Source: Lates calcarifer
Lineage: Eukaryota > Chordata > Actinopteri > Centropomidae
NCBI RefSeq assembly: GCF_001640805.2
Contig: NC_066852.1
Coordinates: 11,231,194 to 11,295,193, forward strand
Direction of reading: 5' to 3'
Length of the DNA: 64,000 bases
This document shows, in pieces, positions 48,454 to 60,728 of this stretch; within the stretch, counting starts at the first letter, position 1, and the number at the start of each line of letters is the position of its first letter. The notes beneath the pieces are model-generated. The model was not told where the DNA came from. It saw only the letters and a list, made by a program, of their open reading frames with translations, and did no database searches. The position numbers and the translations under genes were made by a program.

Positions 48454-49914
48454 AATTCTGTTTAGCTTTATTATGCATTACACAGGGGGACTTTGAAGGC
48501 ATGAGTGCCAATGAGCCACATACTGTAGATGCCCCTGTAAAATTTTTAATACTAAAATGATTTAATCACAGTGTTTGTATGATGTCAATGGACGAACAGC
48601 TGGTACGTGCCCAGTGTACTGCATATTAACCTGCTTCTTTGTACATGAAACAGTAACTGTATATATTGATCTGGTTTAATGTCTGTTTTGGTGTCCGGAC
48701 ACTTGACTTTTAAAGTCATCTCTTGTATGATTTATACCTTTTGTGACCTGTTGTGTGTTTTTCAATATGTATGTTTTTCAAAGGTGTAAAAGCCGCATCA
48801 TCTTTTAAAAGCAATTAAAATAATTCTGACTCAGAAGATGGGAGTGCAGTTTGTTTGAAAGTTCACATAATTGTACAATACATGCCATATAAAGTAGTGG
48901 AAGAGGAATTCTGTCACTTCCACTACAAAAACGTTTGGATAAAATTAAGAAACATGCTTGGAACAGCTCAGATTTGAGCCATACAGAGGTTTTACTTCTA
49001 CCTCAGTTTAATAGTTTTAATAGGGAAAGAGGGCAAATTAAAACTGGGAATACTTGATAACATTTAGGCTTTTCCGTAGTCTAACTTCCCTTTCCTAGCT
49101 TGTCAACAAGCTTCCTTTATCATGCTGGAGTATCACATTGGGAACTGTACCACAGAGGACAATTGGCGCCATTAATGGAAAAGTAGAAAAACTATTTTAA
49201 CTAGTTTCAGGTGGTAGTTCATTTCCAAAGCAGAGGAATACATTAGCACTTCATGCAGCTTGGATGTCAGCTCGGGCATCCAGTAAACAGCGAGCTCACT
49301 TCAGTGAGAACACACATTCTTTGGTTTTTGAGTCTTGCACGCTGCTGCATATTCATTTACTGAAGCTCAAGGTCATTATGGATTGGCAAGAAATCGACAA
49401 GGGAATTTCCTCTAGTCCATGATGTGGGTCAATTGTCCACCACTGCTGAGGCTGGAAGAGCGGCTGCGAGAAGTCGAGGTACAAGTTGGTGGAATGAAAA
49501 AGGCAGAGGTGAGGGAGGGGGCACGACTCGGGCTGCCAGTGGAGGCTGGAATGTGGTGGGAGGAGTGGATGGTAAAATAAATACAATGTCCGACTGCAAA
49601 CAGGTCTTTAATTCAGATAACCAACAATGCTAGGAAGTTTGTCTGCATTACAAATGTTTTTTGTGCAAAAGTTTAGTGTTTAACTTAACTGTGCCATCTT
49701 GAAAATATTTTGCCTCTTAAATTGAATGTATTTCCTAATGGAACAGGATATTTGAATGGGAGTAAATGAAGGTCAAACCACATGGAACCACATGACCAAT
49801 TACACTCCTCAAGGGCAGGACAGTTTAGAAGATCAAAGTCACAGTCAGAGGGCTCATGTTAGTGGCATAGCTCCAGGGAGTGGAAATGTTAATCTGTCAG
49901 TGCATAAACACTGT
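48454..49914. other. Convergent intergenic region
   Basis: Near 48760-48840 the sequence has a 3'-end character (TTTTAAAAGCAATTAAAATA then a short TG/GT-containing stretch), a weak candidate for the AR transcript end. The two overlapping frames near 49353-49633 are antisense images of a GA-rich patch. Confidence 0.3.
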
Positions 49915-50255
49915 GGTCCAGGCTGAAATATCTCAACAACAATTAGATGAATTGCCATGAAATTTTATACAAATAGTCATGGTCCCCAGAGGATATTGCA
50001 CTCTGGCTTTGGTGATTCAATTACTTTTCCTCTAGCGTCACCATGTGGCTCACATTAGCAGCTTTGAGTGAAATACATATGATTTAATACTTGCAAAACT
50101 AATGACATTATCATCTGCATCAGCTAAACATTGCATTTTGCAAATGTTAGCATGCTAAAATGCTAAACTTAGATGGTGAACATGGCAAACTTTATATGTG
50201 ACATCATGATCACGGAGAGCATGTTAGCGTACATTTCGCTCAAAGCCCCGCAGTG
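49915..50255. repeat. Repeat family A, copy 3
   Basis: It contains CTGAAATATCTCAACAACAA, TTGCCATGAAATTTTATACA, TTTTCCTCTAGCGTCACCAT, TACTTGCAAAACTAATGACA and GTTAGCATGCTAAAATGCTA. It is the longest of the three copies and aligns to 11665-11935. Confidence 0.7.
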
Positions 50256-52445
50256 CTTGTTTGCAGGTCCACACAACCACCAGTACTTGGTTTTCTTTTT
50301 TAATGTTATAAGATGTTATGGCTAAAATCAAAATGAAAAAAAATATTAAAAACAGGAACATTTTACCACTCAAACATTTTGGTAAACTCTTCATTCTGAG
50401 CAGACATTTGATTCCACAGGGTTCCCACAGGGTTGAGTGTCGGGCCCCGTCATTATTTCCCCTATTTACATGCCTTCAATTACATGTTTTTAACAAATAC
50501 AACAAATATGTCAGCGCCCATCTGTGGAATACATTAGCCCATCAATCTGGAAAATTACTCTTTATATTTGCGTCAAAACAAATGTTTTGTATCCAGTCTC
50601 ACGTGTCACCTTGCCAACAATAGTTTTTATCAGCACACAAAACTTATAAAGACTGAATGAATAACTATCAAGCCATTTACTTTCTCACAATGATGCTGTG
50701 AGATTGCTACAGTTTAATGAAACCAAATCAATGAGTTGTTTTTCCCTTTTTAAATTGAGTGCCGTTGACAAAGTCAGGCCGGTAGCCAGAAACACGACAG
50801 AACATGTTATCTTGAGTCTGAAAAATCCTTGGCCTTGGAGTCATTCAACCGTATTACATTATATTAAATGTTTCTAAAAATCAAGCCATACTAAGATGAT
50901 ACATCCTGCTGTAATTTCTTCCATGTTGCAACTCTGCATATTCCTATCACACTTTGCACAAAATATAACAGCATCATTACACTTTGACATGTGAAGTGGC
51001 ACTTAGATGGAATAGATGACACCAAGTTATATTACAGACCTGTTAACACCACATTAAAGAGTGATTCATCTTTTAAAGAAACTTTTAATTGTTTTGCAAT
51101 GTTCTGAGAGAGACAATGCATACACTGAGAAAAAAAAACATTAATTTAGTGCAAATGTGAAACAGAAGTCGTAAGACTGATTTCAAACATCAGCACACTA
51201 AAAAACTGACAAGAAAAAAAAACCAAAACACCATGCAGCGACACAGAATTGAATAATAATACACAGCTGATTTTTGAAAATATTCATGAGTCGAGTTAAG
51301 AACGCTTTGTGTTTATTTCCCTTTTAGAGAACCATTTTTCAAGTTGGGTTATTCCAAAAAATAAAAAATAAAAAATAAGCGTAAAATCAATAGAATTATC
51401 ATTTTTATGAACAACAAAATAAAAAGTAAAAATTAAAATTGGAGTGTTATTCTCATATATTGCAACAATGAATTTTGACCTGCTTTTAAATCCCAACAGT
51501 TCATTTGAGGTGCAACAAATTTAGGTAAATGTCATGGACTCTCCTGTACAACCTGACCTACCTACAAGAGGTAAAAAGTGAGGGAATGTAAACTTGTCAA
51601 TCTGCTTTTTTTTTTAAAACTCTTTATGAAACTAACACTAGCATTGCTGTATATTCAGTGTAAATTCTAACTACATTGACTGTAATACAGACTAATACTT
51701 TATAGCAAATACTTTTTTCATGCTTTTTAAAAAGTGACTTATGTTGGAGTGATGCGTTATATCTCAACTGAGATAATTAATATTTAAATCATCTTTTCAA
51801 TGGACTAAAATAGCTTTCACAGATGTAATCACTTAACTGAAGTAGCTTAATAAGATTTTTTTTTCCAGTTCTTTGAAAGAAATTACATTTTCCTCGTAAT
51901 GTCTTTTTTTTAACATGCTATTTTTAAAAATTCTTTAAGAAGATCCACTGAAGCAACAAGCAACAGTTTTTGTCTCAGTTGCTTTACATGGCCACAAAAT
52001 CTAGAAGTTAATATTAAGACTAATGTGTCACATTTTCAGATTAATAATGATTAAACTGATTGAGTCAGTTTTAATCAATTAGTCTTCTTTGGGACGTCCA
52101 TTTCACACTGTTGAAAAAAATGTTAAGAATGTAGACAAGTCATAACCAGTTACAACAGTTAGTTACCAGATGTAGAATTGGCCAAGAGTCATTAAAACTG
52201 TTTAACACTGTGAAATTACTAAATATTCCAATGTTATCTGACAGAAATGCTGATTGGTGCGGAAAGGAAAAAAAAAGTACTTTTACCCCATCCCAACTTT
52301 GGAATGATGATCAAACACCGAGCCAGTTGCATCACAAGCTCATTTAAATTTCACTTTGCTCCTGTGTTGCCTTACGACACAATTCTTATCATTAAATTCA
52401 CGTCTATTGAGAGCCATGTCCTCAGTCTATCAGTTAAGATCAAAA
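50256..52445. other. Probable ophn1 3' UTR and intergenic
   Basis: Lies downstream of the minus-strand ophn1 stop codon. TTTATT near 51311 is AATAAA on the minus strand and a possible poly-A signal. No coding signal. Confidence 0.35.
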
Positions 52446-52545
52446 TCAACTGAGTTCATTAGTGGCGACTCCCTCCAGCTCAGTGTGCTCCAAACAGCAC
52501 ATGTAGAGGTCACATGATGTGGTCTGAATCTCCTCAACTTCAATT
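52446..52545 (-). CDS. ophn1: ophn1 terminal exon (coding part), 32-residue tail
   Basis: Acceptor TTTCCTCAG precedes 52545. Joined directly to the exon ending at 53942, the split codon is AGA and the frame reads [20 protein letters not shown] then [12 protein letters not shown] and TGA. Codons are G/C-ended and coding-like, supporting this join. Joined instead to the 49-nt exon, the frame is AAT TGA and stops at once (at 52540). Confidence 0.7.
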
Positions 52546-55500
52546 CTGAGGAAACAAAACAAAGGCAGTCTAAACTTTTAATACAAATCTCACTTTTTTC
52601 CAGTTTGTCACACCAGTATAGTGAGACAATACTGAATAAATTGCAAAATCATAGTGACTCTCACCTCTTTTTTTACATTTGTCGCTCCTGATGGTAATGG
52701 AGAGGTCGGTGGACTAAATTAGAGGAGAGAGAGAGAAACCAAATAAATCACAAATCCATTTTTCGTTTACAGCACCATTTCAGCGTAACCACCAGACCCA
52801 CCAATGATCTGCCTAAAGGCCTCACTGTGTGATAACAGCAAGCTTGCAAGTTCATTTCATCTCACACCGTGTCACATGGGTGTAATAAAATCTTGGCCAC
52901 AATCTGTCAGACTGTACCTTATCAGTTTTAAGGAATGTCAGGTTGAGTGACAAATTCCTGGTGAATTGCAGGGCTATGATGTAAATTTAGTCTGTTATAC
53001 TTCACAACCACCTGTAATCATCAAACAACTAACTGTTAGATCTGAAACTGATGAAAGTGAATGAGCTGCTAACAGACAGTCCGTTCAGGAGGTCCAATGT
53101 TTCAGCTATGGGATAACAATCACTGAAGTCATTCTGGCCAAACATAAGCTTTATATCCAAGAGGATTTGAACTGAAGACAGCTGGACTTGGGTGTAGATA
53201 CTTGAGGCTGTTTCCTCAGTCAGAGCTGAAGAAGCCTCTTGAATAAGTGGTGAAACATCTTTAAGTATATACAACATCCAGTTGTCCTTGGTTCTATTCG
53301 TCATGGACACCCATGACCTGGATGACAGAGGATCTTAACAGAGATGAGCGTTATACGTCAGCAGAGGTCACATTTTTTGGACACATTAACGTAGCAAAGA
53401 ATGAAAAAGAAGAAAGATCAGCTTTCTTTGATAAAACTCATGCAGGCAGCTCATAAAGGAGCAGATGTATTTGTTCCCACCTCACAGAAGCATTATTACA
53501 TCATCCACAGAAGGGGCCTCTTAACGGGAGAGACCTGATGTAAGAATAGAGTCGGCATACAGTACAATATCTCAGCAAGAGTGTGCGTGTGTGGGCGGAG
53601 GTATTTCACACACACTCGTATCATGTGAGCATTTGTGGGTTTGGAAATGGGAATGAATAATGCAAATATATGACTTGCGATTGGAAAAGTGACGAACAGA
53701 CAAAAGCACTGAACATCTTTATAATGTTCAGTCATCAACTCTTTAAAATAACATTTATTCTTTTAGTGACTAAATTAAAAAAATGTAATTGTTTACAGCT
53801 ACTACAAATAATACCCCTCTAATCATTTGCATGATCTGTTGTGCTTCTATTAACTTCCATCTACTGTACAGCTAGTATACACATGTCTGATGCGTTCAAG
53901 GACAAACTGGAGCGAAGACAAAGAAAATGGCTTGTACATACCTGCCAACTTGTCTGGAGGCATTCTCAAAAAACTTTGTTTTAGAGGCAACACTGCAGAA
54001 AAAGAGGAAAACTGAGCTGTTGGTATTGTAGATAAACATGTGATTCATCTTATAATTGTGATCCAACAGTCAGCATTTCATTTGGCAGACTTTTTAATTG
54101 CTTTTTAATACCTACTCTGTACTTACACGTTTCTGAAATTTTACGAATTTTGGGTGTTGCATTTGTGTGATACTTCTTCTACAGAAGCCAAGAGCTGCCA
54201 TTTTTATAGAGCTTTTTCACAACAGACATTCTGACATGTTCTAACAGGAAAAGCAAAGGCGTAACCATCTTACTAACAACTGCAATCCATGTCCAGTGGC
54301 TGCTCTAGTTTTAATATTGTGCATGCTGGCTCACTGGAACAATTGAGCAAGATACTTGGACTCGTTAATATTATTTGTTACACCTGTGCTTTTCCCATTC
54401 AGACAGGTCAAAATATCTGCCAGCAAAAGATCTATTCTGTTATCTCAGGCAGAAATTAATTTGCTCATCATCTCAAGCTAATAACAAAGTTTTTTGCCTG
54501 TGAAAACGGGTAATTATCGCATTATCAGGACAAAAAAGTCCTTTTTTGACAAAAGCTCAAGAGCTAATTAATCCATTAACAACTATGAGATAAATTACTT
54601 CAACCTGTAACCTGATGCTTTTGGCCAGAGTATGCTGTAAACACAATGCTGAGATATTACCACCACCTAGGTTGATATCGGGAACTTGTCAGTAGCAGCA
54701 GTTATGGAGCTAAATTAGCATTCATTCAGAGTTGTGTTTTTGCTCAGTAGAGATGAGTGGAGCTGCAGAGTTGGGTGATAATTATCTGTGGAGTGGTTGT
54801 TACAAGCAACCCAATCCACATACAAGTAGTATAAAAATATTGATTATTAGCACTTAATAATATTGACACAACATCATCTAAAAAATAACCGCCACCTCGG
54901 CTGCTCCCAACTCCCATATTTATCACGGTCCACCTCTTCCCAATAGTAATTTAATCAGCCATAAACTTGAGTCTTGTCATGTCCCTGCTGGTGCTGAGAT
55001 AATGGGATTTGCATCAGTTCAAGGTTGCGTTCAAGTGTGAGTTCAGTTGTTTTTTAATTAAAACTGCAGATTCCAATGGAACATTTATTGGCCCTCTTGA
55101 CCCCCTCCACATTTGCATACCTTAAAGCATCTTAAAAAAAAATTTTAAAAAAAGTGACTACAGACTTTTGTGTGTCTGAAGAGCACTTACTAGGATGTGG
55201 GCGTGCCCTCGCTGCTGGCTGCACTCTGGGGCTTTTGTGGAGCTGGGTATCTGGAGGGGGGCTCAGGAGGCCTGACTGGAGGTCTACAAATGGCAGGTTT
55301 TTCTGTGGACCTTGTTCTGGTCGGTCCATCAAAATCTCCTGTAAGACAAAAACAACGCTAATGCTTCTTGTAACAGTGCATGGGAATGTGGGGTAGGAGT
55401 TGGGAAATTCAACATCTGAGGTTATGAGAGGTTAAGAGGTGTACAGGAACTTAATAAACGGAAATAATATACTAATATAATATAATACAATATATTAAAC

Positions 55501-58500
55501 TAAACTTCAGTACTACCATACGTTAAGCTGAGAATGCTCTGTATTAACAGTCACACTGAAATATAATAACTGAAAACCCATACAATGATATTTTGAATAA
55601 CTAGAGTCTACAACACATAAAAACTGTCTGTGAATTTAGCTCATCAATCAACTAAATGTTTAACAATTTACAGACGACTTACAATTACCAGAGGCAAATT
55701 TGTAAAGTGGAGACGTAGCAGCTGGACATGTTTTGGCCCATGCTATTAACATTACTGCAACAACAAACAGTCTTAATAAAATGCAAATCAGTGGAAAAGT
55801 GGGATGATTTTGAATGAAAAGATTTATTGATAAAGGGAGAATGAGATGAGGTTGTGTTTGACCAATACATTACAAATTTGCTTTTCATGTAACATCCCTT
55901 TATCATTACTTTTTTTTTTACCTGTAAAGTCAGAAGATTCTTTTCTCATTTGCTACATGCACACAGAGGGTTCCTAATACCTTCTCTGTTGGTCGATGTT
56001 CCCTTCAGAGGTGGTCTTCTGCCCTGGAAGGATGGTACTCTGCTCACGTAGACCCCTGACTCCCCATTTGCAGCTGAAGAGGGATCTGGCCTTTGCCTCG
56101 CATCGTCCGCCTTCCCAGAGTCAGCGTCTGAATGTCTGTCCAGACGGTTAGCCGGTTTGGGCATCAGCACTTGTCTGGGAGGAGGTTCTTTTGGAATCAT
56201 TGGAGGACAGTTTACAGGTTTTGTCCGCTGCAGGGGAACAGGGCTCACTGAGACGTCACTGATGGAGCTGTCATCCTGGCCATCTGTTACAAAGAAACAA
56301 CACAATGATTAAAGCAATATGTGCAAGATAAAGAAAAAAAAACACTGAAAGTGCAGAGAAAATGTACTAAAGGTAACATTAAACAATAGTGCATTATAAT
56401 ACAACTATGGGGACAGCATGTCGCTGATTTAAGACGACACAGAAATTATTGGTTAATGAATTCAACACACTCACTCACACACATACACACCAAGCCTTGG
56501 ATGAATCATACGGGGCCAGTTATTTGGCTATACCACGTAGTAAGTTCACAACAGTTGAATATCACACAACACAGGGAGGACAAGCTGCAGATGCTCCAAA
56601 TTTCTCTGCCACAGTGTATGAGAGGATGGAGTCACACCCACTTAACGAGGGGTTCAAACCGACAGAAAATTACATGATTTAGCCCGAGGCATTTAAATAA
56701 AAGACTAATGTGAGATAAAAAAAAAAATGTAGAGTTTATTTTTACTTGAAATAAAATAACACGAGAGGATTTAAGAATAAGGCAATAAAAAAGCAGATTA
56801 ATAGATTTCAAATTAATAACTCCATGTTTAGGAATATGTGATAATTGTTTGGAGTATGTTCTATGGACATACGCCCTACAGTAAAACACAATTTTTCTAT
56901 ATTTCAGAAAGTGTTTAGAGATGACCCTCCAGGTGTGTTGTGGTACAAATCTTTCAAAAAACTTTTCAAGAAATCACATTAAAAATGATCTACTGTACGT
57001 TCAGCACGACAGGATGGGATAATGTTTGAGTATTATGGCGATCAGGCCCCAACAGAGGCTAATAATTACTCTCTGCGTTCTGGAAGTGGTCGTGACTAAG
57101 AGCTTGATAAACACGAGGCGGCCGCTTGGAGATTGTGATGGGCTGCCGCTTTCTCGGGGTGATCCGTGGAGGAGGGACAGGTGGGGCGGTGCTGTCCTCC
57201 GGCAAACAACTGAAGATCTGTAATCACAAAAAAAAAAAAAAAAAGAGAGAGAGAAAGAAAAATTGCAGTTACATTTTGTAGCTAGTATTTCAGCTACGTA
57301 CAGCCCTAAATAAATAAAATGATTTACCAGAGAAAAAACATGTTGAAGATTGAAATTGCAAAAATTATTTCCCAAAATGTTGAATTGTTCCTTTAAGTGG
57401 GACAAAATGCTTTCACTCAGAAAATGTACCTTTTTGTACTCCTCAATCAGGATCTCAACAACGATGTTTTGGAACTTGATATCCAACATGGCCGCCACAG
57501 TCTCCTCCTTCGCCCTCATCAGCGTGGGTCCAAAGATGACGGCCATGTTGGAGGGAGTCATGAGGTTTTCATCGCTGTGACTGCACACACTGTGAACAAA
57601 CAGAAAGTTGGGGTTGGGATAAAATGTAACTAAACTGGGGGGCGCAGGTCAGTGACACATTAGCTCAGCTCAGTTCAGAAAGAGAGGAGGAGGCGGCAGC
57701 GCTCTGGGAGGCTGCTGACACTTACCTGACCAAGTGTTTAATAAGCATCTCCAGCATCTCCCGATTCTTCTCTGGTAGTTTGTACGTAAGTGAGTGAATT
57801 TCACTCAGTCTAAAGTCCAGATTATCGGACTCTGTGATACACAGAAAACATAAGGTTCTCAAATGGAAGAATTTCAAATCCTTGCATATGTGAAGAGAAA
57901 TAAAGAAATGATACGGTATATATAAACATGAAAACAATGTGTTGTAGGACACAGCCATCCACGGTGATGGCAAGAGGCTAATAAAAGAGAGTCAACATAA
58001 CAAACCTGGCCCTGTTCAATTAATGAATGACATTTCCAGGAAACTGAAGCCACAGCTTGTCTAAAGGACCACCTGTAACATCCTGACAGAATGAGGCTAA
58101 TGCTATAAAACTGCCTTCTCTGTTTTACAGTGAGCGTGACAGACAAAAACAAAGAGAGGAGCTTAGATTTCCTTCAGTGTCCAGAGTGATACAGTGCTGC
58201 CTGAGGTCCTGCTGAATGCCTCTTTTATACCTTGTATCCAAGTCCAGGTCCAAGGCAGCGCTTATTGATGTTAAAGTAGGTGTAAAGTTCATAGGTACTG
58301 CCCAAACTATCTGAAAAGATCATCTAAAATTAACACAAAGCAACGGAGAAATTATTTTCCATCACTGGATTCTAACAGGTGAGGACAAGTTTGAAGCAAA
58401 AGAGCAGATCAAGTTCTAACCTCCCTGATGTGACATCTGAACATTTTTTCAAGGGCATGTACTGGCACACCTTCACATTTCACTACTACTCTACTATGTC

Positions 58501-60678
58501 AATGTAAGTAACATCTTTCAATGGTAAATCAAGATCCAAGGGGAGGAAAACATAATGACACACAAGGATGCAGGATCATTTCCAAAACATGTCTTACTTG
58601 CAGCACACATGAGGTCCCTGTGTAGACTGTAGGTCATCAGAGGTTCAGAGAGACTCCTGCAGACAAATAAAGACACTCGTAAACACAAACGTAAGGCCAC
58701 AGCCCAACAAAACTCACCACATTAAACACCAGAAAAACAGAAAGCCACACTCTCTTGTTACACAGTCACGCTAGAAAGCACTTAGAGAGCATAACCTCTG
58801 TCAAGGCTGCATTTGTTATTTTGATAATAGCAAATTGTTTGTAGTGTGAATCAGGGAAATGTCTAAATCCTTAGAATATCAGAATATTACATTTTTAAGT
58901 GAGTCAGACTTATGACCAATTTAAATCAATGTTTGATTTTGATTATAATTCAGTTTAAATGTATTTTTAAGAATTTGCTTTGACCATTTTAAATCTAATT
59001 TTGAAAAAGAACAACTGTATATCTGGAACAATAGCATATTTACAACAAATTGATTACATGCCTGTTGCTCACATGTGTCTATTCACACACAAACACACCT
59101 CAGGTAAAACTTTAATGCACTTGTGATAGTTTTAACGTCCCAGTCGCTGCTGTGGAGGTCCACATCTCCTGGGTTTGTGGGGTCTACGGAGGAAAGCAAG
59201 TCAGAAGAAACAAGCAGAAAATATTCAGTTGTGTTTATGTCAAACCACACGTAAACAACACTGAAAACCACCTGAGATCAGTACCTTGATGGATCAAAGA
59301 AACTGGCAAGCTGTAACATGTGGCAGCTCTAATTAAAAATATTCTGACAGATATGCTGCATGGGGCCATGAAGACATAATATAACCGGAAAACGTAATTA
59401 AATCAAATTTTTACTTGAAAAAAAAAAAGTGCAAATAGTTCCATTTAGCTGCTTCAGTTTCAGGGACCTGGTGTTGCTCGGGCTGATTTACTGTACAGGG
59501 ACATTTGAACAGAAGCTGTGCTTTTACTACAATGAAAAGTCAAAATGTCTGCTATGAATCCCTACAGATTAAAATTAAGAATTTAACAAATATAATTTAC
59601 ACCTGGATATTCACTTGGGAGCACTAGAAACAAGCTGTGAAAACACATTATCACCTTTTAAGCTAGTATGGCAAAACTGTACACATTCAGCAGATATGGA
59701 GCAGGCTTAGCATTCATTTGGATTGATTTTTTGTTGGTGTTGTGTCCAAGGGATGAATCCAAGTCCAATATTCACTCTATTTTAGTCTCCTCTGGGAAAT
59801 ATAGTTGCTAAATGCTCCACTGTGTTCACCAGCTGATGGCTAACTTTGTCTGCAGTTTGGTGTTGAGCATGTAGTGCACAGAGATGGAGCTTTAGAACTA
59901 AAAGCAGCTGCTGGCAGTCAAAAATAATGCTACGAGGGTGAACCGCAACATAAAAGTTGTGGGCTAGAAAATCAAAACAGTGAGTTACAAGATGTTATAA
60001 AGCCCTGTAGAGCTTAAGTGGACCACAGAGTCGGTTGATAATTCTCTGTGGGTTTGTAACTACAAATGACCTCTTTCACATTAAGCTTAATCATTGCATG
60101 CATTCTTAATATAAAAATATTGTTTATAAGCACTTTAAAGCAAAACCCCTCAGAGCAGCAGAACTGTGAGTGAGCGACCTCAGGTCAGTCAGGTAGATGA
60201 ACCCAACTGGAGAAAAACAAAGGGAATGGACATATGTAACATGTTCACAGGCTTATTCCCTTACCAAAGAAGGCATTTAAAAGCTTCTGCACTTGGATGT
60301 TGCTGCCAACTGTTCTGTACACTCCTTCTTGTGTCAATCCTGAAAAGAGGAGAGGGGGAAGTGAATAAAAAAAAAGGGGGGGGGGTGTAATCTGGACAAA
60401 TAAAGAGCAGTGGAAATGTACCACATTCTTCTTTTCAGATCCTGCATGAGCCTGAGATGTTCTTTCCTGATTATGAACGCTTCATTTAACTATTTAGTTT
60501 GAGACCGAACAATGCTCCATGCTTGTATCATGAGTCAAATTACATGCTCATGGCTTGAGTACTTAATTCCAGTGGAGAAACATATTGTGACTGTAGAATT
60601 ATAAGGTTACATCTGCCTTCAAGATAGGGCTGAGATATTGAGTTTTAAGCATGCACAGAGAGAAGAAATAAAATGTAC

Positions 60679-60728
<50 letters not shown>

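Noticed and set aside
57001..57588. 195-codon minus open frame
   Set aside because: It is the ophn1 exon at 57430-57589 running into the intron and then crossing the next exon in the wrong phase. The splice sites define two separate exons.
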